From assembly GCA_019054805.1 (NCBI GenBank), contig JAHQIY010000010.1, forward strand, positions 3,331,501-3,395,500: a stretch of DNA of 64,000 nt, written 5' to 3'. Each line of letters starts with the position of its first letter. The first letter of the stretch is position 1. This stretch comes from Brachionus manjavacas. Its lineage: Eukaryota; Rotifera; Eurotatoria; Ploima; Brachionidae. Below the pieces are notes generated by a model. That model was not told the origin of the DNA, searched no databases, and saw nothing but the letters and a program-made list of their open reading frames with translations. This document shows positions 1 through 11,439 of the stretch, one piece after another. Made by a program: the position numbers and the translations under genes.

Positions 1-75
1 CGGGCGGTCCATGAAACCGTTCCAATTTTGGCGGGCGTTAATTTTGCCGGTCAACTTGGCGGTCTAAATTTTGAC
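1..75. repeat. left subterminal GC-rich repeat of the hAT element
   Basis: Positions 1-38 match in reverse complement the part of the 101-bp right-end unit that runs from GCCCGCCAAAATTGGAACGG to GGACCGCCCG. Positions 39-75 continue with related GGCGGT and GCCGGT motifs. It is the inner part of the left arm; further copies probably lie to the left of the window. Confidence 0.7.
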
Positions 76-99
76 AAAAAACAGGAAATAAATAAAAAA

Positions 100-1700
100 T
101 TAAGCTATCTTAATATATTTATTTTTTAAAAAAAAAGTTATTTTTTAATTAGAAAAAAAAATAAAAAATATCTACGAAAAAAAATTTTATTTAAAAAATA
201 AAAAAATTAAAAATCTTATTTAAAAAATAAAAAAAACAAAAGATAAAAATTTTATTTAAAAAAAAACAAAAAAAAATTTTATTTAAAAAAAAACAAAAGA
301 TAAAAATTTTATTTAAAAAAAAAACAAAAGATAAAAATTTTATTTAAATAAAAAAAACAGAATAATTTTATTTAAAAAGAAAAAAGATAAAAATTTTATT
401 TAAAAAAAAAACAAAAGATAAAAACTTTATTTAAATAAAAAAAAACAGAAAAAACTTACTTTAAATAAAAAAAAACACAAAAAATTTTATTTAAATAAAA
501 AAAAACAGAAAAAATTTTATTTAAAAAGAAAAACAAAAAAAAATTTTATTTAAAAAAAAACAAAAAAAATTTTATTTAAAAAAAAAACACAAAAAATTTT
601 ATTTAAATAAAAAAAAACAGAAAAAATTTTATTTAAAAAATAAAAAATAAAAAAATTTTATTTAAAAAATAAAAAAAATTTTATTTAAAAAATAAAAAAA
701 ACAAAAGATAAAAATTTTATTTAAATAAAAAAAAACAGAAAAAATTTTATTTAAAAATAAAAACAAAAAAAAATTTTATTTAAAAAAAAAACAAAAGATA
801 AAAATTTTATTTAAATAAAAAAAAACAGAAAAAATTTTATTTAAAAATAAAAACAAAAAAAAATTTTATTTAAAAAAAAAACAAAAGATAAAAATTTTAT
901 TTAAATAAAAAAAAAACAGAAAAAATTTTATTTAAAAATAAAAACAAAAAAAAATTTTATTTAAAAAAAAACAAAAGATAAAAATTTTATTTAAATAAAA
1001 AAAAACAGAAAAAATTTTATTTAAAAATAAAAACAAAAAAAATTTTATTTAAAAAAAAAACAAAAGATAAAAATTTTATTTAAATAAAAAAAACAAAAGA
1101 TAAAAATTTTATTTAAAAAAAAACAAAAAAAAATTTATAAAAAAAAAAACAAAAAAAAAAACAATATTTAAAACTATCTGTAGGTTGTTGGTATTTATAG
1201 TCGTTGGTACTTTTTGGCCGTTGGAAGTTGTTGGTAATTGATTGTTGATCAACGTCCAATCAGCAATTACCAACAACCCCAAACCCCCAATACCAACAAC
1301 TTCCAACGGCCAAAAAGTACTACGACCAAAAAGTACCAACGACTATAAATACCAACTACCTACATAGTTTCAATTTATTTTTTATTTATTTATAAAATAA
1401 ATTTTTTTAAATAAAATTTTTTTGTTTTTTTTTTATAAATTTTTTTTTTTTTTTTAAATAAAATTTTTATCTTTTGTTTTTTTTATTTTTTAAATAAAAT
1501 TTTTTTTATTTTTTATTTTTTAAATAAAATTTTTCTGTTTTTTTTTATTTAAATAAAATTTTTATCTTTTGTTTTTTTTATTTTTTAAATAAAATTATTA
1601 TCTTATGTTTTTTTTAATTTTTTAAATAAAATTTTTTTCTTCTTTTTTTTTTTATTTGTTAAGAAAATTTTTTTTTTTGTTAAAAATTTTTGAATTTTTG
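100..1700. repeat. AT-rich minisatellite forming a very large palindrome
   Basis: From about 100 to 1130 a short motif, TTTTATTTAAA followed by an A-rich run with AACAAAAGAT or AACAGAA, repeats dozens of times with small variations. From about 1380 to 1680 the same motif appears in the opposite orientation (TTTAAATAAAATTTTTATCTTTTG). The two arms flank the GC-richer foldback at 1165-1372, so the whole block is a palindrome centred near 1260. The open reading frame that crosses 1109-1339 is a by-product of the repeats. Confidence 0.75.
1165..1372. repeat. central foldback hairpin of the palindrome
   Basis: The left arm (about 1170-1252) carries GTTGGTATTTATAGTCGTTGG, GTACTTTTTGGCCGTTGG and AGTTGTTGGTAATTG. 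The right arm (about 1268-1372) carries their reverse complements in reverse order, with a small internal duplication of the GTAC part. The predicted stem is tens of base pairs long, with a loop around TTGTTGATCAACG. It looks like a nested foldback or MITE inside the hAT element. Confidence 0.65.
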
Positions 1701-2480
1701 ATTTTAATTAAATGATTACTTTTTTTTAAAATAATAAACATTTAAATTGTTTTAAATTTTTTATATTTTTGCCGGCTTTTTTGCCGCCTGTTTATTTTAG
1801 AACATTCACGTCTTGATTTAATAGCGTGGCACCATTGAATAAGTTTAAAAAAAAGATTTTCTATTCTTATTCAAAAAAAAAACTCTAAATTAATCTAATA
1901 TCCAACATAAATATATAAAAAGAGAGACAGACATGTGGCACATAAGGTGTTTTAGAAGCTTATTTTAATATTTTAATTTCTTTATTTTATTTAATTTTTT
2001 TTCTGTAGGATTTGTTTTAATGATAATTTAGAATATTAATTGTGAAGAATGATCACAGAAAATTATTGTTAAAAAAATTTAAAGCTTAATTGATTCAAAA
2101 ATTAAAGGAAAACTATTATATATGTGCGATGGTAATTAACAAAATTTTTTTCCACTTAGTATTGCGGCCATTTATTTCTTAATAGAATTTAGAAGATTAC
2201 AAATTTAAAGACTATGAGTATTTTAAAACTTATGCTGGTTTTCACATCGTTTAGAATAAAATGGGATCTCTAGAAAAAATTAAAAAAATTAATATATAAT
2301 CAAAAAATTTGATTTTTTAAAGCCTACTTAAAGTTATGAATGTGTTTTTTAATTTTATCTTACCCTTTTATTTATTCTTTATTTATTTTATAATTTTTTA
2401 ATTGATGTTATTAATTTTTACTATCATTAAAAAAATATTTGGTTTAATTTGATTTATTTGTTAAAATACTTATGTTTATT
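1701..2480. other. AT-rich interior of the hAT element, no gene seen
   Basis: Beyond low-complexity A/T runs I see no coding potential, repeat pair or RNA-like structure here. It is the 3' side of the transposase gene. Confidence 0.5.
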
Positions 2481-2481
2481 T

Positions 2482-4616
2482 TTAATCTAAATCATAATTT
2501 TCATACAAAAACATAATTTTTTCAACCTTTTCAGGTGAAATCTTGTTTCTTCTGTCCCAAATTTGATAGCCAGTCCTTGAAAATATTCTTTCAGAGGGTG
2601 TGCTTGTGGCTTGAGCAGTTGCATAACATTTAAAATATTCGAATAGAATTGGATATTTGCTCTTGTTATTTTTCCAAAATTCTGACAATTTATTTGATTT
2701 TGGTTCTAATTTATAATTTGTGATTTCTTTTTCACTGCTCGCCAATTTATCTCAATTTCATTTTCTTCATCCGATGAGTCACTCATTTGAACTCCTTTTC
2801 TTTGCTTTGATCTTACATCACATGGTGGATTATTTTTCAATGTATTTGTCAAATTAATTACTTCCTTGAAATCTAAAATAGTGTCTCTAATTTGCTTTTC
2901 CGCCTTCTCGACAAAGATAATTTTTTGCATTTCCATAGAGCTAGAAAATTTCTTGTATCTTGGATTTAGAAAAGATGCTAGAATAAGGTGATTGTTTTGA
3001 AATATATTATATTTTTCAATATAAAACTCTAAATATAGTTTAATCAATTCTTTAAAACCAATTGAAAACGCTTTTTCTTCTAAATTTATCTCACACGCTT
3101 TTATTAAAGTTGTAAAAGCAGGAATAATTAAACTTGAGGTTGTTGAGAATTCAGATGAAATATCTTCAGTTATATTATAAAAAGTTTGTAAAACCAACAT
3201 TGCTTCTTCAAGAATTTCCACTTCAATTGATTTAAGTTGTAAATGTTTATGCTTTTGTTCTTTTGATAAGATTAAATTAAGCGATTCGTGATTTTTGATT
3301 ATACTCTCAATCATCAAAAATGTACTATTCCATCGTGTTACTACCTGTTGGATGATTGAAAGCACTTTTTCACCGTTTTCTCTTTGCTTTTTGATCAATT
3401 CTTCTTTCATAGTCGTTGAATGATTATAATATGAAGCGATTGAGCTACACTTCTCTAATGCTTGTGAAAAAATATTAAATTGGTCATTATGTAAATTTAT
3501 AAGCAGAATGACGGATTCATCAAGTCTTTGTTTTTCAGATTGTTCCATATTTTGAGATGTTTTATTCGCACATACAAAGTAACTATTTTCTTCATTTCTG
3601 ATTAATTTCTGTTTGAAAACTTTCAAAGAGTTTGAAACAATCAAATTTAATAAATGGCCTATACACGGTATTCTATCCATGTCAAGATGTTTAGACATTT
3701 GAATCATTGAGTTAACATTGTCTGTTGTAATAAATTTAATTTTATCTTGAATTGAAAACTCATCAAGTAGGCAAGTTATATTTTCAGCCAGATTCTTAGC
3801 TGAATGACCACCTAACATATGCCGAACAGCCAATAACATTGACTGAAGATTAAGTTTTTCGTCGAGAAAATGAGCGGTTAAGCTAATATAAGAAAAATTT
3901 TGCACAGATGTCCAACAATCGGTAGTAAGACTTATATGTTTTACATTGTTAAGTTTTGTAACAGAGAGCTTTTTTTGTTTATCGAAATAAAAACTTGATA
4001 ATTCCGAAAGGTCTTTCCGTGTTGGAAGTTTAAAATTAGGATTTAAATAATTACAAAATAGCTTGAAGAATTGATTATCAACGCAACGAAAAGGTAGACT
4101 TGCAGTGATAATAAACATAAGGAGAAGATAAGATGGATCTTTGTGCCTTTGATTGTTTTCAATTTTTTGAGATAATTTCATACCATGTTTATTGTCCAAA
4201 TGACGAATCATTGTACCAGTTGAATTGTCATTATGGGCAAATTTCAAATTACAAATATCATTTCTTGTTTTAAACATGCATTTGACTATGCGATCGGGCA
4301 AAATTTCACCTTTTTCATTTGACTTTCCAATGAAATCTTTTTTAAGCTTTTTCAATTGAAAATAATCCCAACATTTCGATGTCTTTTTCCTCCGACCAGT
4401 CTCGTCATCATCTTCATACTCGGATAAAAGAGGTAAAACTGTCTGAGAATTATTATCTTCATTAAATGATAGATTATAAACTTGCTCAGTAACTAGATTT
4501 TCATTTTCGAAAATATCCAAATGCACACTTGAACATGGTTCTAAACTTCGAAGTCGTTTTTCTTGTGAATCATTAACATTAGTAGATTCAGATCTTGTTA
4601 ATTTTTGAAGTGACAT
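2482..4616 (-). pseudogene. hAT-family transposase with BED finger, one frameshift
   Basis: The reading frame begins at the ATG at 4616-4614. A longer frame exists but would begin with TTG. After an acidic leader comes a BED-type zinc finger at about residues 80-145 (CxxF...C, then HLDNKH). The hAT catalytic core follows, with TTDCWTS (first Asp, about residue 233) and ITTDNVNSM (second Asp, about 299), then CIGHLLNL and RWNSTFLMI. The first frame stops near 2706. The C-terminal dimerisation region (SKYPILFEYFKC, then ATSTPSERIFSRTG) is in another frame at 2482-2745. The two overlap at the point where the protein should continue, so a single-base slip near 2745 breaks it. Otherwise the gene is complete, pointing to a recently active element. 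This region excises and reinserts the element in the nucleus. Confidence 0.85.
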
Positions 4617-5280
4617 TTTCGAGAAAAATTTTGATTGATAAATTATTAATTTTAATTTCAAATTTAAGTCTAAAAGTAATTTTTTTTATCTTAAATGTCG
4701 TGATTTAAAATTTTTATTTAAAAATTGAAATAAAAGATTTTTTAAAATAAATTAATTAATAGAAGTAAAACTCACATAATAATAACCGAAATTTTTGAAA
4801 AAAAATATATAAATATTTTAAGTTCTAGTCTAAATAATAGGCACGCTACGGCCTACTTAATTTGGTTTTGAATAAATTATAAATAAACTATTGATGGATC
4901 AATTAATTAAGAGAATTAAATTCGATTTAAATAAATCTTATTTATATATTTAATAAACAAAATAATAATTTAATAAAAAAGTTTTTAATTTAGACAAATT
5001 TATGTTCAATTAAAAATTAATTGACCCTTTGTAAAGATTTTTAGTCATTTGAATCAATCAAGATTAAATGAAGCTAAATATTTTTTAAATTAAATAAGCA
5101 AATAAAAATTAAAGTTTTTTATTTTGAAGTTTATTTAAAAAATATTAATTGAGTTAATAATACAATAAAATGTAAATAGTTTAAAAAAAATCTTAGCTTT
5201 TATAATATTATTTAATAAAATAAGTAGATAAAATTGCTTGTTTGATTGATTTTTCGACTCGATTAAAATAAATTGATTGT
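4617..5280. other. AT-rich spacer upstream of the hAT transposase
   Basis: It presumably contains the transposase promoter, but the A/T background is too simple to pick a TATA box with confidence. No other feature is visible. Confidence 0.4.
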
Positions 5281-5282
5281 AT

Positions 5283-6185
5283 AAACGATACCTTAAGCTA
5301 ACATGCAAAAGATGTGAAAGCTTGCGTGGCTATAGAAAATGAATAGTATAGGCCATTATACGGTCAGAATAGCCTAACAGGTATCGGACTGCGCGTATTA
5401 AGTCCGAATTACAAATGTGCAAGCTTTTTTTTGATTAATTAAACTAATAATTCTTAACACTACTTAACATAACAAGAGAAGAAAAAAGAAAAAATGGTAA
5501 AATGATCGAATTCTTCATATCCAAAAGTCCTCTCCATCGAAAATTCCATCAATAACATTCCAGACATCCATACCAATCATTCATCCATTCCATACCATAA
5601 ATCATACCATTTCCATACTGCGCTCATCACGATGCCATCCCTAATAAACTATTTACTCTATTTTATGCTATCCGATACATAGTCATAATGAATATGTCCA
5701 TAGCATGATGTAGAGATCTAGTTTAATTAAAAAATGGCACCCCGCAGTTTAAATATATATTTAAGGATTCCGTCCCACGGGAACCCTTTTTAGGCGCATA
5801 CGTATAAAGAACTCTTTTGTCAATCTTTATAACCCCACCATAGTGATCGCATCAAAACTATCACTTTGAATAGGCAAAGAGGTCATCGCCAGCATCATTA
5901 GCTATCTGTCTCCATGACAACATAGCCTCGCTGACTCAACTCGTGAGGGTCTAATCGGAAAGACCGCTTCGACCCGGGCGAGTGATATCCAAATCAACCT
6001 CTTTTAAAAACTGACAAAAGCAGTAAAGACTGGTAGCCATTAGAAAAATGGCGTTTTAAGATGACCAGTACGATATGAGTAAGAACTTGGTAATTTTGAC
6101 GTTACCCGACCCTTCCTATGGTGTCGCCTACTAATTGAGTAGGAGATAAAGCCTTGAATCCTACTTGAAAATTAGCTTTACAAGC
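5283..6185. repeat. mixed-composition, SINE- or UTR-like segment with tRNA-like piece
   Basis: This block is clearly less AT-rich than its surroundings and has no open frame. At 5355-5420 the run TAGCCTAACAGGTATCGG resembles a tRNA D-arm/A-box, followed by a hairpin GGACT...AGTCC, but no B-box follows. At 6128-6145 CTACT-AATTG-AGTAG is a perfect hairpin. The region 5860-6010 has several short GC-rich stems. It could be a SINE or the untranslated part of a retroelement carried inside the hAT transposon. I do not recognise a family. Confidence 0.4.
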
Positions 6186-6591
6186 AGGAAATAAAGGTTT
6201 TTTAATTTTCATTCTTAATTGATTATTAAATCTTATTTCTATATTTGATAGTTCAATATTTTTTATTTGAACTATTACTTATTTAATATTAAATATTTCA
6301 ATCATTCTAAATTGAATTATCTATTATTTATTCAATTTTGGATAGTCCAATAGTTTCTAATTGAACTGTCCTTTATTTTTTTAATTTTAGGATAGCTCAA
6401 TATTTTTTATTTGAACTATCCAAAATTGATTTAATTATTAATTTTAAAAGTAATGTTTTCATTTAATTTTTCAATTTTGCCAAGTCATTTATCAAATTTA
6501 AAATATGTCTAAATTATGTTTAGACTTTGATCTTTTATCAATTAAATAAATTATTTAAATTTAATAATTAAACATATATTAAATGTAAGTC

Positions 6592-6661
6592 GAAATAGCC
6601 CAATGGTTAAAGTGATGTGCATAATATCCAAAGGTAGAGGGTTCGATCCTCCATTGTTACA
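6592..6661 (+). repeat. tRNA-derived sequence (SINE head or tRNA pseudogene)
   Basis: It has an A-box-like TAGCCCAATGGTTAAAGTG and a very good B-box, GGGTTCGATCCTCC, at the spacing of a tRNA gene. The acceptor strands (GTCGAAA and TTGTTAC) do not pair and the T stem is poor, so it is not a working tRNA. It can still be an RNA polymerase III promoter. Confidence 0.5.
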
Positions 6662-6758
6662 AAAAAATTTTTTGATTTTCAAAATTCAACATTTAGATTT
6701 ATTTTCATAATTAGATTTTAGTGCATTTAAATATATAGATAAATATTTTTTTATAAAA

Positions 6759-6832
6759 GTCAGTATAGTTCAGTGGTAAGCGAAGTATATATCAAACCCA
6801 AAAGTATAGGGTTCGATCCTTTCTACGATGAG
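6759..6832 (+). repeat. second tRNA-derived sequence
   Basis: It begins GTCAGTATAGTTCAGTGGTAA (A-box, typical D-arm wording) and has the B-box GGGTTCGATCC at 6809-6819. It shares its layout with the copy at 6592 but differs in sequence, so they are two separate tRNA-like heads about 165 bp apart. The acceptor stem is not closed. Confidence 0.5.
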
Positions 6833-6839
6833 AAATTTA

Positions 6840-7740
6840 TAGCAAAGTAAAATTTGTGATCAAATTTCAAGCGCTCAATCTTGCTCAAATGTTTTTTGCA
6901 ATAATGAAAAAATAAATATTTTATTTTTATTGCAATTCAACATATTCTTTTAAAATTTAAAATTTCTTTGAATCTTTCATTAAATGTTGAATTTTTGAGA
7001 CCCTAAATTATTTTAGTAGTTTCATTTTATTTTTATTTGTTTAAAATGATGGGTCAATAAATCATATAAAAAATTTGAATCGATCATTTTTGACCCAAAC
7101 TTATCTTTATTGGTTATTTATTATTTTTTAAATGTCCTTTTTAATGTCTAAATTCTCTTCTAATAATGTTACGACAAATGATTAATTATTAATTAATTTT
7201 TTTAAAAGAATTATATATTTTAAATAAAGATAATTACAAATTTAATATTTAAGAAATTAAAAGAATAAATAAGAAATTTTGAATTTAAAAATATTTGCTT
7301 TTTTTGAGTATTTTACATAAAATAGGTTAAAAATTTAAAAATAAATCAAAGTTAAAGGAAATTCTAAATAAAAATAAAAATTTTAAGTATTTTTTAAATT
7401 TTATTAAATTAAATTTTATTAAATTATTTTAAGTTCTAAAAATGAGTAAATTTTTTTCTTAAATTTCATGAATTTATTTCGAAACCGTAAGATTCCAAAT
7501 GGTCTAAAACGCCCAGAAAAATTGTTCTTAACTTACATGGAAAAAATTTTTCAAATTTTCAAAGTTCCCGCCAAATTTTTAAATACTACTGCAATTACTA
7601 TAATTAAAATTCACTTCCTAAATTTTAATTTATATATTTCTTTTTAGTTAATAGTTTAACATAAAACAAAATTATTTTTTAATAAAAAACTACTTTTTTT
7701 AAATTAATAAATTTATTATATTACCCTTGATTTTTTTATT
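6840..7740. other. AT-rich spacer inside the hAT element
   Basis: There is no open frame of note and no structured repeat. The last bases, TTACCGGTTTATTGGCAGCCC (7739-7759), recur in the short relative at 11166-11186 and mark the inner edge of the right subterminal region. Confidence 0.45.
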
Positions 7741-7762
7741 ACCGGTTTATTGGCAGCCCATA

Positions 7763-8426
7763 TAATTTGATCCGAAAATTAGCCCGCCAAAATAAACGGG
7801 CCAGAGTCCGCCCGTTTATTTTTAAACGTTTATTAAAAGGGCCAAAATTTAGCCCGCCAAAATAAACGGGCCAGAGTCCGCCCGCCAAAATTGGAACGGT
7901 TTCATGGACCGCCCGTTTATTTTTAAACGTTTATTAAAAGGGCCAAAATTTAGCCCGCCAAAATAAACGGGCCAGAGTCCGCCCGCCAAAATTGGAACGG
8001 TTTCATGGACCGCCCGTTTATTTTTAAACGTTTATTTAACGGGCCAAAATTTAGCCCGCCAAAATAAACGGGCCAGAGTCCGCCCGCCAAAATTGGAACG
8101 GTTTCATGGACCGCCCGTTTATTTTTAAACGTTTATTAAACGGGCCAAAATTTAGCCCGCCAAAATAAACGGGCCAGAGTCCGCCCGCCAAAATTGGAAC
8201 GGTTTCATGGACCGCCCGTTTATTTTTAAACGTTTATTAAAAGGGCCAAAATTTAGCCCGCCAAAATAAACGGGCCAGAGTCCGCCCGCCAAAATTGGAA
8301 CGGTTTCATGGACCGCCCGTTTATTTTTAAACGTTTATTTAACGGGCCAAAATTTAGCCCGCCAAAATAAACGGGCCAGAGTCCGCCCGCCAAAATTGGA
8401 ACGGTTAATACGGTCACGGTCACGGT
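7763..8426. repeat. tandem array of 101-bp subterminal repeats of the hAT element
   Basis: The landmark TTTAAACGTTTATT begins at 7821, 7922, 8023, 8124, 8225 and 8326, exactly 101 bp apart each time. Each unit holds GGGCCAAAATTTAGCCCGCC, AAATAAACGGGCCAGAGTCC, GCCCGCCAAAATTGGAACGG and TTTCATGGACCGCCCG. The units differ by only a few bases (for example TTATTAAAAGGG against TTATTTAACGGG). Arrays of short motifs near hAT ends are known as transposase-binding sites; here the period is unusually long and regular. Confidence 0.9.
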
Positions 8427-8477
8427 TTTTAAAATTTTTGGCCCGTTTACTGTCCGCTTGCACGGACACCAACACTA

Positions 8478-9116
8478 CTCAAAAGAAGTATTTAAAATCG
8501 GTACAAACGTTACTTGAAAGCTTGGCTAATAAAGTGAAAGATTTGGAGAAGGAAAATGACTTTAAACAACAACTTAAAAGTAGAACGAACTCGAGTCCGG
8601 AAAAGTCTGCTATGAGATGGGATAATTTCCTTAAAAAGGGAAACAAATTGAATAGTAGCCAAGAAGAGGTGATGTTATTTGAAAAAGTTCTAGACGAGTC
8701 AAAAGCGCACATGGAAAAAGAGAATAACATAATTATAAGCGGTGAATTGATAACAGTGAAGATAGTGTTATGGACGTGGATTTGGCGTGGGATATTTTGA
8801 AGGAAATCCGAAATCAAAACCCAAGGGCGAAGACGCGAAAAGTATCCAGACTTTAAAAAACAAAATTAAACCAACATTAAACCACCGCCCCTAATCGTTC
8901 AACTATGTGACAAAGATACAAAACTGCGAGTATTAATAAGTGCTAAGAGTTTAAAGGATAGTGAGTCGTTAAACAAATGTTTCATTAATCCGAACTTGAC
9001 AAGAAACGAACTTGCGATTGAGATTGAACTAACGAAGAGAAGAAATTTAGAGAAAAGTAAACTAGGACAAGGCGACGGAAGGCTAGTCAACTTTATTAGT
9101 TTTTTCATTTTATATT
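8478..9116 (+). pseudogene. LINE ORF1-type protein fragment next to the hAT insertion
   Basis: An open stretch begins directly after the hAT end and reads through a coiled-coil segment (LLESLANKVKDLEKEND). After a frame change near 8755 it reads DILKEIRNQNPRAKTRKVSR. After a stop and another frame change near 8895 it reads CDKDTKLRVLISAKSLKDSE and then LTRNELAIEIELTKRRN. The last part has the wording of the C-terminal domain of ORF1 proteins of jockey/CR1-like non-LTR elements. The 8396 start codon lies in hAT repeat DNA, so it is not a real start. At least two frameshifts mark this as a relic. Confidence 0.6.
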
Positions 9117-11015
9117 TTTTTTTCTTATATAAAAATGCAATCCAACCTCAGAGTTACCCTCAAACTTGTGGCAAAGAAAATATTACATTCAAAAGAAATG
9201 TAATGTTTTTTTTGAAGAAAAACTTCTAACAAAACTTTATTAGAATTAAGGATAAAATTTTTATCCATAATTTTATTGCAGATTAAATTATTTATAAAAT
9301 GTTTTTTGATCGATAAATATTCTTTAAAACAAGTTAGTTTAATTAAATGACCATAGGGTTTTACACAATGGAAAAAAAATCCTACCATAGTTTCGCTAAA
9401 TTGTTCTTCTAAAATTATAAAACAAATTCAATAGAAAAATAAAAAGAAAATAAATTTTATTAATAAAATATAAAATTTCGAATTTGCCTAAGTTTGGTGA
9501 TAAAAGAAGTAAAGAATTTTTTAAAACGAATTTTTAATAGTCTTTTTGAAAATTTTCTTTCAAATTTCAGTTTTTAATTCAAAATAATTCAAATTCAAAT
9601 TAAAATATTTTTATTTTCGATCTCTTTTCTAATTTAAATTATATTTAAAAAAGATAATTAGCAAGTTTTAGTAACTTTAAAATATCAACAAATTTATTTT
9701 TTTAAAAACTAATTGCGTGATCAATGAAGGAAAAAAATCCAAATAAAAGAGAATAATATAATAGTTGATGACTGTTTTCAAAATTAGCGATTGTTTTTCA
9801 TTCTATTTTTCATAATACTGAAATTTTATTAAACTATTTTTTGATCGTAAAATTTTATTTAAAATAAGTCAGATAATATAACCAATGGATTTTAAAAAAA
9901 TTTTATTTGAAAATTTCTCTGAAATTTCAGTCTCAAAATTAATTCAAAGTATAAAAAAAATAAAAATTAATAATTTTTATTCTTTTTCTAATTGAATTTT
10001 TAAAATACATAACAATTTTTGTGTTCTTTCAATATCAATAAATTTACTTTTAAAAAACTAATTACATAACGAATGATAAAATAAAAAGAAATTAATGCAA
10101 ACTAAAGAGAATAATATATATTGAGTGCAAGTAATTGAAGCATTTTTTTTATTAACTAATGACTGTTTTCACAATTAACAATTGCTCTTCATTCTGTCCA
10201 AGTCCCATAGACAAATTGAAATATTTTTTTTAAATATTAAATTTTAAATTTTTGTCAGTCTATCATAAACACATAAATGATTTAATTTATTTAGCAAAAA
10301 TTTTACTTTATCACACATCACATCCCTGAATTTAGAAAATAGCGAAAGTTTAAAGAAGAGTTTTCAATTTGCCCCGATCATGTCCGGTCGAAACGTCAAA
10401 ACTTTTGCAGTTATTTCAGAATGTTGAATGATTCAAAATTCTTAAATAAAAATTTAAATATATATAATGATAGTTTTAACAGCTTTAAGTTAAATGGCTT
10501 ATACAGAATTCTTGAAAAATCTAGAAATTTTTGGATCTTCAATAAACTTTATATTACTTTTTGAGTGAGAGATACTTCAGAAAAGGATTGAGTCATTCTG
10601 TTCCATTGGTCGTTAAACTAATGAAGGAATATAGAAAAGGTTTTGAATCAAGATTTATCGAATATCCAACTCCATTGTGTGATTGCTATCCAACAATCTC
10701 TTCTTTTTTTTCCTGAACTATCAAATATTTAAACATGTCTGATCTCTAGCTATTTTAAATTAACGTTTTTAATTTTTTTTCATTATTTTATCTAATTTAA
10801 CTTTTTTCTAAATTAAATTTATTTGTTTTTGGTTTAGTTTTTGTGATTGAATTAGAAAATGTAAATTACATTGAAAAAGTGCGATGTTTCGAATATTTTT
10901 TTCACTTTCAAATAAAGAAATAATATTGCAAGCATGAAAAATTGTTTTTTTAAAAAAATTTGGCTTTGGGTTTGTGATATGAAGATCCTTGAGATAATAT
11001 TAAAAAATAGTGTTG
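9117..11015. repeat. AT-rich spacer with a diverged tandem duplication
   Basis: No gene is visible. Two stretches resemble each other in order: TTTTTTGATCG followed by TTTAAAA-AAGT near 9300-9340 and near 9838-9870; TTCAAAATTAGCGATTG at 9777 and TTCACAATTAACAATTG at 10167; AATATCAACAAATTTA at 9681 and AATATCAATAAATTTA at 10040. This suggests an old duplication of some 400-500 bp. The remaining A/T-rich DNA up to 11015 shows nothing. Confidence 0.4.
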
Positions 11016-11023
11016 TTTAAAAA

Positions 11024-11439
11024 TAGTGTTGGACGCGGACAGAGCGGTCCAAAAACGGGCGGTTCATCGCGGTTGTTGGCCCGTTTATAACCGTTTAATT
11101 TTTTAATTAAAAAACTACTTTTTTTAAAATAAAAAATTAATTAAATTATCTTAATTTTTTATTTTATTACCGGTTTATTGGCAGCCCGTATATTTTAGCC
11201 CGTTTTTTTTGGCGGTTCAATTAGTCCGCCAGGCTGGCCGGGCAAATGACCGCCCGCCAAAACGTTGGCCGGTTATTTGACCGCCCGTATATTTTAGACA
11301 GGTTACTAAACGGGCCAAAATTTAGCCCGCCAAAATAAATGGGCCAAAGTCCGCCCGCCAGAATTGGGACGGTTAATACGGTCACGGTTTTTAAAATTTT
11401 TGGCCCGTTTACTGTCCGCTTGCACGGACACCAACACTA
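11024..11439. mobile_element. non-autonomous hAT element (MITE), 416 bp, with perfect 8-bp target duplication
   Basis: The element begins TAGTGTTGG at 11024 and ends CCAACACTA at 11439, an inverted pair. It is flanked by TTTAAAAA at 11016-11023 and again at 11440-11447. About 140 bp at its right end match the right end of the large element ending at 8477, apart from one extra TCACGG hexamer in the larger one. It also shares the TTACCGGTTTATTGGCAGCCC block. It has no coding capacity, so it is a deletion derivative moved by the transposase of the larger family. Confidence 0.9.

Larger units (their letters stand above)
1..8477 (-). mobile_element. hAT DNA transposon, right end and most of the body (left end outside window)
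   Basis: The right terminus is fixed at 8477: the sequence CCAACACTA ends there, exactly as in the short relative at 11024-11439, whose ends are proven by an 8-bp target duplication. The left edge of the window (1-38) is the inverted copy of the subterminal repeat found at 7763-8426, so the window opens inside the left arm. Between the arms lie an AT-rich palindrome, a hAT transposase on the minus strand, and tRNA-like segments. The base after the end is CTCAAAAG, which should be repeated to the left of the element if this is a simple insertion. Termini of the form TAGTGTTGG and 8-bp duplications are typical of hAT elements. Confidence 0.75.

Noticed and set aside
1109-1339. 76-codon frame inside the AT palindrome
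   Set aside because: It is made of the two arms of a hairpin plus poly-Phe from the minisatellite; no coding signature.
6592-6832. Two functional tRNA genes
   Set aside because: A- and B-boxes are good, but neither acceptor stem closes and no clear anticodon arm forms.
7763-8426. CRISPR-like array
   Set aside because: Units are contiguous 101-bp tandem repeats without unique spacers, in a eukaryotic transposon end.
8396-8478. ATG at 8396 as start of the coiled-coil ORF
   Set aside because: This part is hAT subterminal repeat and terminus; the coding-like sequence begins only after the insertion point.
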